From: Gemmatimonadetes bacterium T265
GTDB taxonomy: Bacteria > Gemmatimonadota > Gemmatimonadetes > Gemmatimonadales > Gemmatimonadaceae
Reading direction: 5' to 3'
Length of the DNA: 64,000 bases
NCBI GenBank assembly: GCA_019973575.1
Contig: BPUI01000001.1
Coordinates: 1,314,342-1,378,341, forward strand
The position numbers and the translations under genes are program-made. This document shows, piece by piece, positions 33,304 through 42,965 of this stretch. Position 1 is the stretch's first letter, and every line of letters begins with the position of its first letter. The notes under the pieces are model-generated. The model was not told where the DNA came from. It searched no databases and saw only the letters and a list, made by a program, of their open reading frames with translations.

Positions 33304-34446
33304 GTGATCGTCCGCCACTCCCTGTCGCTCCGCCAGGCCTTCGCAACGGTCGGGCGTCCGCTCGTCGTCTACACGGCGATCGCAGCCGCCGTCAGCGCCG
33401 CGCACGTCGCCGGCTGGCACCAGGTCGACGTGCCGGCCCTCCCCGTGTCGCTCATCGCCGCGACACTCGGCATCCTGCTCGGCTTCCGCAACAACTCCGG
33501 CTACAACCGGTGGTGGGAGGCGCGGACGCTCTGGGGCGGGGTGGTGAACCAGTCACGCACCTTCGCCCGCCAGGTGCTCACCTTCCTGCCCGCCACGCCG
33601 CCGCCGGTCGGGGGCGAGGACGGGGAGCGCCGGGCGGGGTCGGCGGCGCTCGTCTCGTCCCCGTTGCTCGAGACCGCGCTCGCCGGGGCGGCCCCGGCTG
33701 CGGCGGCCCCGGCAGGCGCCGAACGGTGGAGCGTGGACGGGTTCGACGGCGCGGTACGCGACCGGGACGGGGCGGCGCGCGGCGTCGGGGCGTCCGCGGG
33801 GGCGACGCGGGAGGCCGGCGGCCCGCCCCCCGCGGCAAGCGCGGCGGTAACCGCAGAGGTGCGCGAGCTCGTCTACGCGCAGATCGGGTTCGTGAACGCG
33901 CTGCGTTGCCACCTCCGGCGCGAGGACCCAGTCCCCGAGATCGCGCCCTTCTTTGCGGCCGCCGTGGTCGACGCCATGCGCGGGGAGCAGAACGTGCCCG
34001 CCGCGGTGCTCGCCTGGACCGCCACCCGGCTGCGCCGCGTGCTTGACGGCCGCCGCGCCGACGACGCGTTCCGCCTCGTGGCGCTGGACCGGACGCTGAC
34101 CGAGCTGACGAACCTGCTCGGCGGGTGCGAGCGCATCAAGAACACGCCGATCCCGCGCCCGTACGACTGGCTGCCGAACGTCATGGTGCGCCTCTACCTG
34201 CTCATCCTGCCACTCGGGATGGTGGCGGACCTCGGGCTGCTCACCCCGGTCGTGACCGCGGTGATCGCGCTGCTCTTTCTAGGACTCGACGCGGTCGGGC
34301 GCGCGGTCGAGACGCCGTTCGAGGGCCAGGCGAACGACACGCCGATGACCGCGCTCTGCCGCACGATCGAGATCAACCTCCGCCAGATGCTCGGCGAGCG
34401 GGAGATGCCGGCGCCCGTGCAGCCGGTCGACGGGGTCCTCTACTGA
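33304..34446 (+). CDS. Bestrophin-like membrane channel protein
   Basis: 380 residues from GTG 33304. The bestrophin family region starts VRHSLSLRQAFATVGRPLVV and has the motif LGILLGFRNNSGYNRWWEAR near residue 55, the hallmark of bacterial bestrophins (anion or Na+ channels). After residue ~90 a low-complexity insert of about 80 Gly/Ala/Pro/Glu residues interrupts the domain, then the pattern resumes with ELVYAQIGFVNALRCHLRRE. Hydrophobic segments near the C-terminus (LYLLILPLGMVADLGLL, VTAVIALLFLGLDAVG) complete the fold. The start is uncertain because the frame stays open upstream, where the antisense ABC gene lies. Confidence 0.85.
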   Translation: MIVRHSLSLRQAFATVGRPLVVYTAIAAAVSAAHVAGWHQVDVPALPVSLIAATLGILLGFRNNSGYNRWWEARTLWGGVVNQSRTFARQVLTFLPATPPPVGGEDGERRAGSAALVSSPLLETALAGAAPAAAAPAGAERWSVDGFDGAVRDRDGAARGVGASAGATREAGGPPPAASAAVTAEVRELVYAQIGFVNALRCHLRREDPVPEIAPFFAAAVVDAMRGEQNVPAAVLAWTATRLRRVLDGRRADDAFRLVALDRTLTELTNLLGGCERIKNTPIPRPYDWLPNVMVRLYLLILPLGMVADLGLLTPVVTAVIALLFLGLDAVGRAVETPFEGQANDTPMTALCRTIEINLRQMLGEREMPAPVQPVDGVLY

Positions 34447-34543
34447 CGGTCGTTCGGGATGCGGCCGCCTGGCGCGCGCGGCGGGTGTGGCCTACGCTCA
34501 GGAGCGTCCGCGTGCGGGCGGGCGCCTTCCTCTCCGACTGCTG

Positions 34544-35122
34544 ATGCCAATGTTCTTCGTGCCTCGATCGGGTACGCGTGTGATTCTCCTACGGCGTTCC
34601 GGCGCTGCGCCGGCGGTGCTCGCCGCGGTCGTCGCGTGCGCCGCGGTGGCGTGTACCGCCGTCGCCACCCCGCTCGCGGCGCAGCGCGCGCGCGGGACGC
34701 GTGCGACTGGCACGCGCACGACCGGCACCCGGTCGACCGGGCGCGCCGCGGCGCCCGCCGCCGCGGCGCGCCCGGAGTCGACGTACCTGGCGACGCAGGT
34801 CGACACGCTCGCCGAGCCGAACCCGGCGACGTTCGTCCCGCGCTACCCGCCGGCGCTCCGGGCGCGCGGCGTGCGCGGGACCGTCGTCGTGCAGTTCGTC
34901 GTCGACACGGCCGGGCGGCCCGATATGGGCACGTTCAAGGTGCTGTCGAGCAGCGACACGGCGTTCACGACGGCGGTGCGGACCGCGGTGGCGCGGACGG
35001 ATTTTCTCCCGGCGCTGCTCGACGGGCGCAAGGTGCGGCAGCTGTACGAGCAGCCGTTCACCTTCGCGGTCGACGAGGTGGCGCGCCCGCGCACGCGCGA
35101 CACCTCGGTGGCGCGGCCGTAA
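34544..35122 (+). CDS. TonB C-terminal domain protein, exported
   Basis: 192 residues from ATG 34544. An Arg/Ala-rich n-region and hydrophobic stretch (PAVLAAVVACAAVACTAVAT) give a signal peptide or anchor. A low-complexity Thr/Gly/Arg linker follows. The C-terminal half is TonB-C-like: FVPRYPPALRARGVRGTVVV, then QFVVDTAGRPDMGTFKVLSS, then TDFLPALLDGRKVRQLYEQP. Many Gemmatimonadota and Bacteroidota encode such free TonB-C domains; whether they energise a receptor is unknown. It stands alone between a bestrophin and an M30-like protease. Confidence 0.8.
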   Translation: MPMFFVPRSGTRVILLRRSGAAPAVLAAVVACAAVACTAVATPLAAQRARGTRATGTRTTGTRSTGRAAAPAAAARPESTYLATQVDTLAEPNPATFVPRYPPALRARGVRGTVVVQFVVDTAGRPDMGTFKVLSSSDTAFTTAVRTAVARTDFLPALLDGRKVRQLYEQPFTFAVDEVARPRTRDTSVARP

Positions 35123-35343
35123 GGCGTTCGGGACCGGCCGTCGCTGCCGGCGCGAGGATTCCTTAGCACCGGTGAGTGGTCGTCCCGCACCGCTGAATCG
35201 CCTGCCGGCACGCGCGAACGGCGTGGGCCGCGGGGGGGCGGTTACCCCCGGCGCGCCCGCGCGTGACACGGCGTAGGCTTCGACTATCCGCTCCTGCGTC
35301 CGCGTCCCGCGTGCGTCGGTGGCGCGTTCTTCCTGGTGTCCGA

Positions 35344-37161
35344 ATGCCGCTCTCCGCTCTCCGGTTCGCGCGCCGCCCCACGACCGCACTCGTCGTCGCC
35401 GCGCTCGCCGCGTGCAGCGACGCGGCGACCTCGCCCGTGACCCCGCCGAAGACGGTGATCGATCCCTCGGCGCTGCAGGTCGGCGACCACGTGTCGCTCA
35501 ACGTCAACACGCAGTCGGCGTGCGACCGGACCGCCTCGGGGATCCGGGTGGGGCGGGTGGCCGCCGTCGGGGCGCACGCGGTCATCGTCGCCGACACGAG
35601 CAACCCCGCGGGCGGCTTCACCGACGCCGACTACCAGAACTTCGCGGCGGCGTTCGACACGCTCGTCTACCCGGTGGACGTGCGACACTTCGGCCCGCCG
35701 GCCGACGCGGTGAGCGGCGGGCGCGCGCTCGTCTTCTACACGAGCGCGGTCAACGCGCTCACCCCGCCGAACGCCGACTACTACATCGGCGGCTTCTTCT
35801 GGGCGCGCGACCTCTTTCCGACCACGGGTACGAACGCCTGCGCGGGGAGCAACGCGAGCGAGATGTTCTACATGCTCGTGCCCGACCCGTCGGGGGCGGT
35901 CAACGGCAACGCGCGCGCGAAGGACTTCGTCGCGCGCAGCAGCATCTCGGTGCTCGGCCACGAGTTCCAGCACCTCATCAACGCGTCGCGGCGGCTCTAC
36001 ACGCTCGACACCGGGAACTACCTCGAGGAGCTGTGGCTCAACGAGGGGCTGAGCCACATCGCCGAGGAGCTCGACTTCTACCGCGCGTCGGGCCTCGCGC
36101 CGTTAGGCGAGCCCGGCCAGTCGCCGCGGGCGCGGCTCACGCCGGCGGCGATCGAGGCGTTGCCTGACGGGCTCGCCGCGCTCAACGGCTACGGGGTGCA
36201 GAACCTCGCGCGGCTCGGGCTCTACCTCAAGGCGACCGAGCAGTACGGGCCCTACGTGCCGGAAACCGCTTCGGGGGCGACGACGACGTACGACTACCTG
36301 GAGATGCGCGGCGCGATCTGGTCGTTCCTCCGCTACGCCGCCGACCGCAGCGGGAAGACGGACAGCGCGTTCTTCCAACCCCTCGTCAACAGCACGCAGA
36401 CCGGGCTCGCCAACCTACAGACGGCGACGGGGCTCGGCGCCGCGCTCGCCGACTGGATGCGTGACTGGGCGATCTCGACCTACGCCGACGGCGTCGTGCC
36501 GGCGGCCGACGGCCGCTACCGGCAGGCGAGCTGGGACTTCCGCTCGGTGCTGACCGGCTTCGCGCTGCAGGGCGGGGGGCGGATCAACGGCGGCGTTTAC
36601 CCGCTCGCCACGCGCGCGCTGAGCGACGCCAAGGCGCAGACGTTCACGCTCCGCGGCGGCACGAGCGCGTACCTGGAGTTCACGGTGCCGGCGGGCGCTC
36701 AGGCGACGCTCCGCACGCAGACGGGGTCCGGCGCGCTGCCGAGCACCTTGCGGGTGAGCGTGGTCGCGCCGGGCGCGGCGACGGCCGACGCGGCGGTCGT
36801 GAACGCCGACGCCGGCGCGGGGGGCGCGACGACCGTGACGAACGCCGAGTCCACGACGGCGCGCTACGCGCTCGTCCTCTTCGACGCCGACCCGGATTAC
36901 AACACGACGCGGAGCGTCACGGTGACCGGCACGGGACTGGCCGCCGCGCCCACGCCGCTCGCCGCGTCGGACGCGGTCGTCGCCGGCCCGACGCAGGCGC
37001 GGCTCGCGGCGGGCGCGGCCGAGCCGCTCGTGACCGACGCGCCGGTGCTCGCGCGGTTGCACGCGATCGCGCGGCGCGAGCTCGCGCCGCGCGTCGAGGC
37101 GGCGCGCGCGGCGCTCCGTGTGCAGCGGCTCCCGGGGCCCGCGGTGCTGCCGCGGCGCTAA
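35344..37161 (+). CDS. M30-like zinc metalloprotease lipoprotein
   Basis: 605 residues from ATG 35344. The lipobox is LAACSDAAT, so the Cys near residue 22 is lipidated. The metalloprotease domain has HEFQHLINASRR near residue 206 and a Glu-containing NEGLSHIAEELD about 25 residues further, the gluzincin layout of the M30 (hyicolysin) family. The C-terminal ~200 residues form beta-rich, Thr/Ala/Gly-rich domains resembling pre-peptidase or adhesion modules. It is probably exposed on the cell surface, digesting external proteins. CCG-TTA-GGC at 36102 is another heptamer. Confidence 0.85.
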   Translation: MPLSALRFARRPTTALVVAALAACSDAATSPVTPPKTVIDPSALQVGDHVSLNVNTQSACDRTASGIRVGRVAAVGAHAVIVADTSNPAGGFTDADYQNFAAAFDTLVYPVDVRHFGPPADAVSGGRALVFYTSAVNALTPPNADYYIGGFFWARDLFPTTGTNACAGSNASEMFYMLVPDPSGAVNGNARAKDFVARSSISVLGHEFQHLINASRRLYTLDTGNYLEELWLNEGLSHIAEELDFYRASGLAPLGEPGQSPRARLTPAAIEALPDGLAALNGYGVQNLARLGLYLKATEQYGPYVPETASGATTTYDYLEMRGAIWSFLRYAADRSGKTDSAFFQPLVNSTQTGLANLQTATGLGAALADWMRDWAISTYADGVVPAADGRYRQASWDFRSVLTGFALQGGGRINGGVYPLATRALSDAKAQTFTLRGGTSAYLEFTVPAGAQATLRTQTGSGALPSTLRVSVVAPGAATADAAVVNADAGAGGATTVTNAESTTARYALVLFDADPDYNTTRSVTVTGTGLAAAPTPLAASDAVVAGPTQARLAAGAAEPLVTDAPVLARLHAIARRELAPRVEAARAALRVQRLPGPAVLPRR

Positions 37162-37237
37162 CGGCGGTGCGCGTGCGGGGCGGCCGGATCCGCCGGCCCC
37201 GCCGGCCCGGCGCGTCACCGCGGCCGGCACACGCCGC

Positions 37238-38698
37238 TCACTCGTGCGCATGGTGCTCGTGTCCGCCGTGGTCCGTGCTGGCCATCCGCTGCCCGATCGG
37301 CCGCACGCGGAGGAACACCAATCCCCCCACCGGCGTGCGCGACCCGTACACGTCGCGGAGCGTCGACGGCACCACGTTGAGCGTGCCCATGCCTCCGAGC
37401 CCGAGCGTGACCCCGCGCAGGCGGGCGACCTCGCGGACGTAGCCGAGCGACACGGCGCCCACGGTGAAGCGGGTGCCGGGGGACAGTGCCGGTAACACAC
37501 TGAGTGCCGCCGGCGTGAGCCCGCCCGCGGCGTCGACCGAGAGGTCGTCGGCGCTCTTCTGCACGACCTCCGCGCGCCCGAACACCGCGTTCGACCGGTC
37601 GAGCACGGCCTCGGCCTCGACGAGGCCGCTGTGTGACAAGCCGGGCTGGGTGCTGTACTTGTTGGCGCCCCACACCAGCGTGGTCGCCCACTGGCCGGCG
37701 GTCCCCAGAGGCGCGCCGTACATCGCCGACGCCGTGGCGCGGCGGATCGACTCCTCCGGGTGCAGCGCTTCGGGACTCGTGAGCGCGCCGTAGCTGCCGC
37801 TCAGGCTCCAGTTCACGGACGGGTTGACCGTGAGGCGGCCGGCGTACGAGTTCAGCCGGATCCGGTCGAACCCGTAACGGTCCTGGTCGGGCTCGCGGCC
37901 GTTGAACGCGGAGACCTCGAGCGTGGCGGCGCGGGTGAAGAGCCCGGCCGTGACCACGCCGAAGGTGGTGTGCGTCGCGTCCTGCCAGTGGTGGCCGATG
38001 GGCGCGGTCGGGACGTCCATCGCCGACGGCCGGTGCATGAACGCCACGGGGCCGAGCGCGGGGTCGCCCGACGGCGCCACGTATAGCGAGATGCCTAACG
38101 TGCGCGTGACCGGCCGCTCGTAGCGCGCGCTCACCTCCATGAAGACGTTGTGCGGGTGCTGCCGGTCGTAGAGCGGCCGGCCGTCGTAGCTCTCGCCGCT
38201 CTGCAGCAGCAGCGGATAGCCGCGCCGCGTGACCGTGGCCGGGTCGAGGCTCAGCATCGTGCGCGCCTGAAAGCGGCCGCCGACGAGTGCGTGCGAGGCC
38301 ATGACCATGCCCCAGTTGAGGGAGCCGACCTGCGATCTGCCGCGCGGGCCGCCCTGGGCGTCGTACTGCCCGAACGCGGCGCCGTGGAGCATGAGGTCCC
38401 ACGAGCCCGCGGCGGTCATGTACATCGGTAGCGAGACCGCGTCGGGCGTCCAGCTCGTGCCCGACCCCGTGCGGGCCATCGGGATGCCAAGCGGGTCGGG
38501 CGCGTGCATCGTCATGCCGGCCGCGGCGGTGTCGGAGGTCGGCACGTCGCGCATGTTCATGCCCGGCATGTCGGCCATGGAGGTGTCCGCCGGCGGGCGT
38601 GGCGGCGGGGGTGGCGGCCGCTGGCCGGCGAGGGCGGCGGGCCGCGCGGTGCAAAGGGCGGCGAGGGCCGCCGTCGTGACGAGGCGAAGCTGGGGCAT
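37238..38698 (-). CDS. Met/His-rich outer-membrane-type protein, probably metal-related
   Basis: 486 residues, ATG start, with a signal peptide ending near PAALAGQ. Residues ~35-75 are a Pro tract followed by a Met-rich stretch (SMADMPGMNMRDV, AAGMTMHAPD), and the C-terminus ends DHGGHEHHAHE, so both ends look like soft-metal (copper/silver) binding sites. The middle ~380 residues alternate hydrophobic and polar residues with many aromatic strand ends, as in outer-membrane beta-barrels. I cannot name the family. The next gene upstream is a small Cys/His/Met protein and the one before that a TonB-dependent receptor, suggesting a metal handling cassette. Confidence 0.65.
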   Translation of the reverse strand: MPQLRLVTTAALAALCTARPAALAGQRPPPPPPRPPADTSMADMPGMNMRDVPTSDTAAAGMTMHAPDPLGIPMARTGSGTSWTPDAVSLPMYMTAAGSWDLMLHGAAFGQYDAQGGPRGRSQVGSLNWGMVMASHALVGGRFQARTMLSLDPATVTRRGYPLLLQSGESYDGRPLYDRQHPHNVFMEVSARYERPVTRTLGISLYVAPSGDPALGPVAFMHRPSAMDVPTAPIGHHWQDATHTTFGVVTAGLFTRAATLEVSAFNGREPDQDRYGFDRIRLNSYAGRLTVNPSVNWSLSGSYGALTSPEALHPEESIRRATASAMYGAPLGTAGQWATTLVWGANKYSTQPGLSHSGLVEAEAVLDRSNAVFGRAEVVQKSADDLSVDAAGGLTPAALSVLPALSPGTRFTVGAVSLGYVREVARLRGVTLGLGGMGTLNVVPSTLRDVYGSRTPVGGLVFLRVRPIGQRMASTDHGGHEHHAHE

Positions 38699-38855
38699 CG
38701 AAGGGCCGAGGGGCGCCAGGGCCGCCCGTGCATGCGGCGGTCCCCGAAGGCGAGGGAGGCGCCCCGGCGCGCGGCGGGCCTCACGGCGCCGCCGGGCGCG
38801 TCCCGGGGCGGCGGGCGCGACCGTGTCTGCGGGCGCGTGGCGCCCGCGGCGTCCC

Positions 38856-39356
38856 TCAGCCCCGTGGCGGGGGCGCGACCGGCTCGACGGCCGCCTCGGA
38901 CTCCCCGAGGAGCGGTCCGTGCGCGGACGCGCGCGTCGCCCGCCCGGCGTCCGGCCCCCGTGGTAGCCCCGACATTGCGGGTGCTGCCGCCACCGCGACG
39001 CAGTGGAGAAGGGCCGGACACGGTGCCCCGCGCTGATCGCGCATCGGGCAGTCGCGGTCGTTGCCCGGCGCGTGCGCGGCCCCGCGGGGCGAGGTGTGCG
39101 CGGCTACCGCGACCTCCATTCCGGCGCCCATCGCCGTGCCCATCCGGTGCCCCGCGGCGGCGTGCGCGGCCGTCGTCATCCCGCACACGGCCCGCGCCGA
39201 CCCCACCCACGACAGGACGAGCGCGCACGCGAGCACCAGGGCCAGCGCGCGCCGGCCCGCGGCGCGCAGGCGTTCCCGCCCGCGCGCGACGAGTCGCGCC
39301 GATCCCCGTCGGTCCGCGACCGCCGTCCGGTCGTTTTGCGGGTAAGCCCTGTACAC
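38856..39356 (-). CDS. Small exported Cys/His/Met-rich protein
   Basis: 166 residues, ATG start. A basic n-region is followed by a hydrophobic segment (ALALVLACALVLSWVGSARA) typical of a signal peptide. The mature part has spaced metal ligands: CGMTTAAHAAAGHRMGTAMG, then GNDRDCPMRDQRGAPCPALL and HCVAV. It resembles small proteins found next to copper-resistance genes (DUF2946-type), but I cannot claim membership. It lies 157 bases upstream of the Met/His-rich protein and 70 bases downstream of the TonB-dependent receptor, on the same strand. Confidence 0.55.
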   Translation of the reverse strand: MYRAYPQNDRTAVADRRGSARLVARGRERLRAAGRRALALVLACALVLSWVGSARAVCGMTTAAHAAAGHRMGTAMGAGMEVAVAAHTSPRGAAHAPGNDRDCPMRDQRGAPCPALLHCVAVAAAPAMSGLPRGPDAGRATRASAHGPLLGESEAAVEPVAPPPRG

Positions 39357-39426
39357 GATATGCGAGTCTACCCGGACGCCCGCCCGCGGTGCCGACGCGT
39401 CGAGTGCCGACGCGTCGGCCGCAGGC

Positions 39427-41847
39427 TCAGATCCCCACGTTCAGCCGCAGCTGGATGCTGCGCGGCCGCCCGACCGACGGACCGCTGAAGAACGCGCCCT
39501 TGAGCAGGTAGAGCTTGTCGAACACGTTCTCGACGTAGAGCTGCGGGCGCAGCACCGTCCCGTTGACGACGAACGTGTAGCCCGCGCTCGCGTTCAGGAT
39601 CGCGCTCGGCTTGACGTGGATGCCGCGGTTGAAGTCGAACAGCCCCGTCCCGTAGTTGCTGATCTCCGCGGGGTCGACGCCGTTGGTCAGCCCGCTGCCG
39701 TAGATGCCCGTCGCGCTCACGAAGCCCCGCCCCGGCGCGTAGGTCACGCTCGCCACCGCCGAGAGGCGCTGGTCGTGGTCGAGGTCGAACTTCCCGGCCG
39801 GGAGGTCGACCGGGAAGAAGCCGCCGGTGACGGCGCCGTAGCCGTAGGCGTGGTTGAGCGCCGCGTTCAGGTAGGCGGAGACCGGGCCGCTCGGGCGGTA
39901 CTCGGCCACCGCCTCGAGCCCGGTGATGCGCACCTGCTCGATGTCCACCGAGGTGACGATCGCCGAGCCCGGGACGGTGTTGTCGTCGATCCCCGGCGAA
40001 GACTGCTTGTGGTACGCCGAGAGCTTGAGCGTGCTGGCGAGCGCGGGGAAGCGCTGGATCAGCCCGGCCTCGTAGAAGTTGTCGCGCTCGGGAAGCGTCG
40101 GCTGCGGCGTGACCGAGTCGCCGAGCGCCGCGCTCGTGATCGCGCGCAGGTCCTCGACGTTGGTCGGGATGAAGAGCCGGCCGTAGTACGCGTAGAGTGT
40201 CGTCGACGGCGAGGGGTAAAAGTTGAGCCGCACGCGCGGGCTGACCTGGTGCTGGTTGCCGGCGAACGGCGCCCGGTGGTTGTCGTAGCGCACGCCCGTG
40301 CGCAGCTCGAACCACTCGACCGGCGTGATCGCGGTCTGCGCGTACACCCCGACGTCGCTGCCGCGCAGGTCCGAGTTGGACGACGGGCCGTCGCCGCCCG
40401 TCTGGGTCGTCGCGTTGAAGTCCTCGTGCCCCCGCGTGACCGACGAGATCGTGCCGACCTTGAACTCGACCCCCGCGCGTGGCCGCACCGAGTAGTCGAG
40501 GCGCAGGCCGTAGGTGTTGAACTGGCGCTGCTCGCTCAGGTTGTACAGCGTCGTGTCGGGCGCGAAGACGAACTGCGCCACGTCCCCCGCGCCCGGAGCG
40601 AAGTCGAGCGTCCCGCGGCGGTAGAAGAGCGCGGCGAACAGGTCCGCGGGCGCGCCGCCGCTCCCCGGCGCGAACTGGTGGCGGTAGCTCAGGTTGGCGA
40701 AGCCGTTGAAGTCGGTCTGCCGGTCGTTGAGGAACGCGCCGCCCGTCGAGTCGTAGGGCACGGCGAAGCGTGTGCGCGACCCGTTGAGGTCGAGGTTGAA
40801 GTTGTCCTGCGCGCCGGCCGCGTACTGCAGCTTGAGGAAGCCGAAGTAGTCGTTGCCCTCGTTGTGGAAGTTCGCGACGCGCTTGGCGGCCGGGTCGGCC
40901 ACGAGCGGCTCGAGGCGCATGTCGGTGAACTGCCGCTCGCCCGAGAAGAAGATGCCGAGCTTGCCGTCGTTGCCGCTCGCGCTGAACGTCTGGCCGTTGA
41001 AGTTGCGGCCGCCCTGGACGGTGCTGCTGTACTGCCCGACGTAGCTGCCGACGTCGCCGTGGAAGCCGCCCGTGGGCACCCGGGTCGTCACGTTGACGAC
41101 GGCCGCGTTCTTGTTGCCGTACTCGGCGTCCCAACCGCCGGTCTGGAACTGGATCTGGTTGACGACCTGCGGGTCGAACAGCTCGTTGTAGCTGCCCGAC
41201 ACGCCCGAGGGCACGGGCACGCCGTCGATGTAGTACGTGTACTCGGCGTGCTGCCCGCGGATGTGCACCTCGCCCGTGGGCGCGCGCGCGGCGCCGGCGA
41301 TGCTCTGCTGCAGGATCTGCGACGTGGTGTTGGTCGGCGCGCCGTGGTAGTCGTTCTGCTTGAAGAGCTGGTCGCCGGTCCGGGTGTCGAGCGCGACGGG
41401 CACGGAAGCGGTCACCGCCACCGCGGCGAGACTCGCCGCAACGGTGGCGAGGCGGAAGTCCACGCCGCGGACGTCTCCCGAGGCGCCCACCGTCAGCGGC
41501 TGCGTCACCGCCCGGTAGCCGATGAAGCGCGCCGTGATCGTGTACGCGCCGGGCGCGAGGTTGTGCACGACGTAGCGGCCGAACGGGTCGGTCTGCGTGT
41601 TGTTGACCACGCGGCCGTTCTGCGAGACGCTGACCTCGGCGCTCTGCAGCGTCTGGCCGGAGGCGGAATCCTTGACGGTGCCGGACACGTCGCCGCTCGC
41701 CACGGCGCGCCCGGCCACGGCGCGCCCGGCGGTGGGACCCGCGCGCAGTGCGGCGGGCGCGAGGAGCACGGCGCCGGCGAGCGCGGTGCGGCGGACGGCG
41801 CGGCCGGCGGCGGGCCGGCGAACGGGACGCGGGGAACGGACGGGCAT
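39427..41847 (-). CDS. TonB-dependent outer-membrane receptor with carboxypeptidase-regulatory N-domain
   Basis: 806 residues, ATG start. A signal peptide (AGAVLLAPAALRA) precedes a carboxypeptidase-regulatory-like domain (VSGTVKDSASGQTLQSAEVS, residues ~52-130), then a plug domain with VHIRGQHAEYTYYIDGVPVP near 215 and GGWDAEYGNKNAAVVNVTTR near 265. A long beta-barrel follows, ending in LRPQLYVENVFDKLYLLKGA and the aromatic-free terminus RSIQLRLNVGI. Such receptors import siderophores, metals, vitamins or glycans. Next to the Met/His-rich proteins a metal-chelate cargo is plausible. A heptamer GCCTAAC lies 34 bases upstream of the start. Confidence 0.93.
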   Translation of the reverse strand: MPVRSPRPVRRPAAGRAVRRTALAGAVLLAPAALRAGPTAGRAVAGRAVASGDVSGTVKDSASGQTLQSAEVSVSQNGRVVNNTQTDPFGRYVVHNLAPGAYTITARFIGYRAVTQPLTVGASGDVRGVDFRLATVAASLAAVAVTASVPVALDTRTGDQLFKQNDYHGAPTNTTSQILQQSIAGAARAPTGEVHIRGQHAEYTYYIDGVPVPSGVSGSYNELFDPQVVNQIQFQTGGWDAEYGNKNAAVVNVTTRVPTGGFHGDVGSYVGQYSSTVQGGRNFNGQTFSASGNDGKLGIFFSGERQFTDMRLEPLVADPAAKRVANFHNEGNDYFGFLKLQYAAGAQDNFNLDLNGSRTRFAVPYDSTGGAFLNDRQTDFNGFANLSYRHQFAPGSGGAPADLFAALFYRRGTLDFAPGAGDVAQFVFAPDTTLYNLSEQRQFNTYGLRLDYSVRPRAGVEFKVGTISSVTRGHEDFNATTQTGGDGPSSNSDLRGSDVGVYAQTAITPVEWFELRTGVRYDNHRAPFAGNQHQVSPRVRLNFYPSPSTTLYAYYGRLFIPTNVEDLRAITSAALGDSVTPQPTLPERDNFYEAGLIQRFPALASTLKLSAYHKQSSPGIDDNTVPGSAIVTSVDIEQVRITGLEAVAEYRPSGPVSAYLNAALNHAYGYGAVTGGFFPVDLPAGKFDLDHDQRLSAVASVTYAPGRGFVSATGIYGSGLTNGVDPAEISNYGTGLFDFNRGIHVKPSAILNASAGYTFVVNGTVLRPQLYVENVFDKLYLLKGAFFSGPSVGRPRSIQLRLNVGI

Positions 41848-42016
41848 GCTGGCACTCCGGGGTGGGGCGGAACGCCCCGCGCCTAACAGTCCGGCGGGGG
41901 CGGTCGGGGCAGTGCCCGCAGCTTACGCGCGCCGGTCCCGGCCGCCGCACGCCCTCCGGTGAGCGGTCGCCCGCGCCCCACGAACGGTTGGCGGCGCCCG
42001 GTCCGCGGCGCGCCGG

Positions 42017-42922
42017 TCAGAGCCGCAGGAGCCGCTCGCGCACGTAGCGCGACCGGAGCCGGCTCACCGGCAGCTGCATGCCGTCCGCGAGCGTGACGAC
42101 GTAGGTGCCCCCCGGCATCGGGCTCACGACCCGGATCGCGTCGAGGCGCGCGAGCGCGCCGCGCGAGAGCCGCACGAACCGCCCCGGCGGCAGCCGCGCC
42201 TCGAGGTCCTTGAGCCGGTAAGTGATCGTGTGCCGCTCGCCGGCGCTCGTGTGCAGGTGCAGCAGCTCGCCGTCGGCGACGACCGCGAGCACCTGCGCCA
42301 CCGGCACCAGGAGCACGTCGTCGCGCCGACGGACCGGGATGCGCTCGAGCGGTGTGAGGTCCCCCGCGACGGCAGTCGCCGGCCGCGGGGCGGGCGGCGC
42401 GGCGCCCGCCGGTCGCGCCGATAGATCGGCGCCGAGCGGCCCCGCGGCGATCGCGTCGACCGCGGCGAGCAAGCGCGCCCCCTCGCTCGCCCGGTAGTCG
42501 GCGCGGTCCAGCCGCTCGTGCGCCCGCGTGAGCGTGCGCCGCAGCCGCGGGCCGTCGACGGGCTTGAGCAGGTAGTCGACCGCGTGCACCTCGAACGCGC
42601 GCACGGCGTAGCTGTCGTACGCGGTGACGAAGGCGACGAGCGGCATCGCGTCGCGCTTCAGCGCGCGCTCGAGCGCGCGCACCACGCCGATCCCGTCGAG
42701 CTCCGGCATCTGCAGGTCGAGCAGGGCGAGGTCGGGGCGCACCCGCTCGATGAGCGCGACGGCGGCGGCCCCGTCCGCCGCCTCGCCCACGACCTCGACG
42801 TCGGGCGACCCGTGGAGCAGCGAGAGCAGGAACGCGCGCGCCGGCCGCTCGTCGTCGGCGACGACCACGCGCAGCGTCGCGCCCGGCTCGCGGCGCGGCG
42901 GCGCGGCGGGTTCGTTCGGCAT
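42017..42922 (-). CDS. LytTR-family response regulator
   Basis: 301 residues from ATG 42920-42922. The receiver domain has VVADDERPARAFLL (acidic pair near residue 23), the phosphoacceptor Asp in LALLDLQMPELDG near residue 67, and the Lys in VDYLLKPVD near residue 117. A ~60-residue linker leads to the LytTR DNA-binding domain: ERIPVRRRDDVLLVPVAQVL, then RFVRLSRGALARLDAIRVVS and LPVSRLRSRYVRERLLRL. LytTR regulators bind direct repeats upstream of target genes. The partner histidine kinase is 43 bases upstream in the same operon. Confidence 0.93.
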   Translation of the reverse strand: MPNEPAAPPRREPGATLRVVVADDERPARAFLLSLLHGSPDVEVVGEAADGAAAVALIERVRPDLALLDLQMPELDGIGVVRALERALKRDAMPLVAFVTAYDSYAVRAFEVHAVDYLLKPVDGPRLRRTLTRAHERLDRADYRASEGARLLAAVDAIAAGPLGADLSARPAGAAPPAPRPATAVAGDLTPLERIPVRRRDDVLLVPVAQVLAVVADGELLHLHTSAGERHTITYRLKDLEARLPPGRFVRLSRGALARLDAIRVVSPMPGGTYVVTLADGMQLPVSRLRSRYVRERLLRL

Positions 42923-42965
42923 GCGGCTCACGGGCGGATTGCCGGAGGGCTCGTACGCGGCCCAG

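Noticed and set aside
39616-41886. Long plus-strand frame opposite the TonB-dependent receptor
   Set aside because: Antisense shadow; the receptor on the minus strand has a clear signal peptide, plug and barrel.
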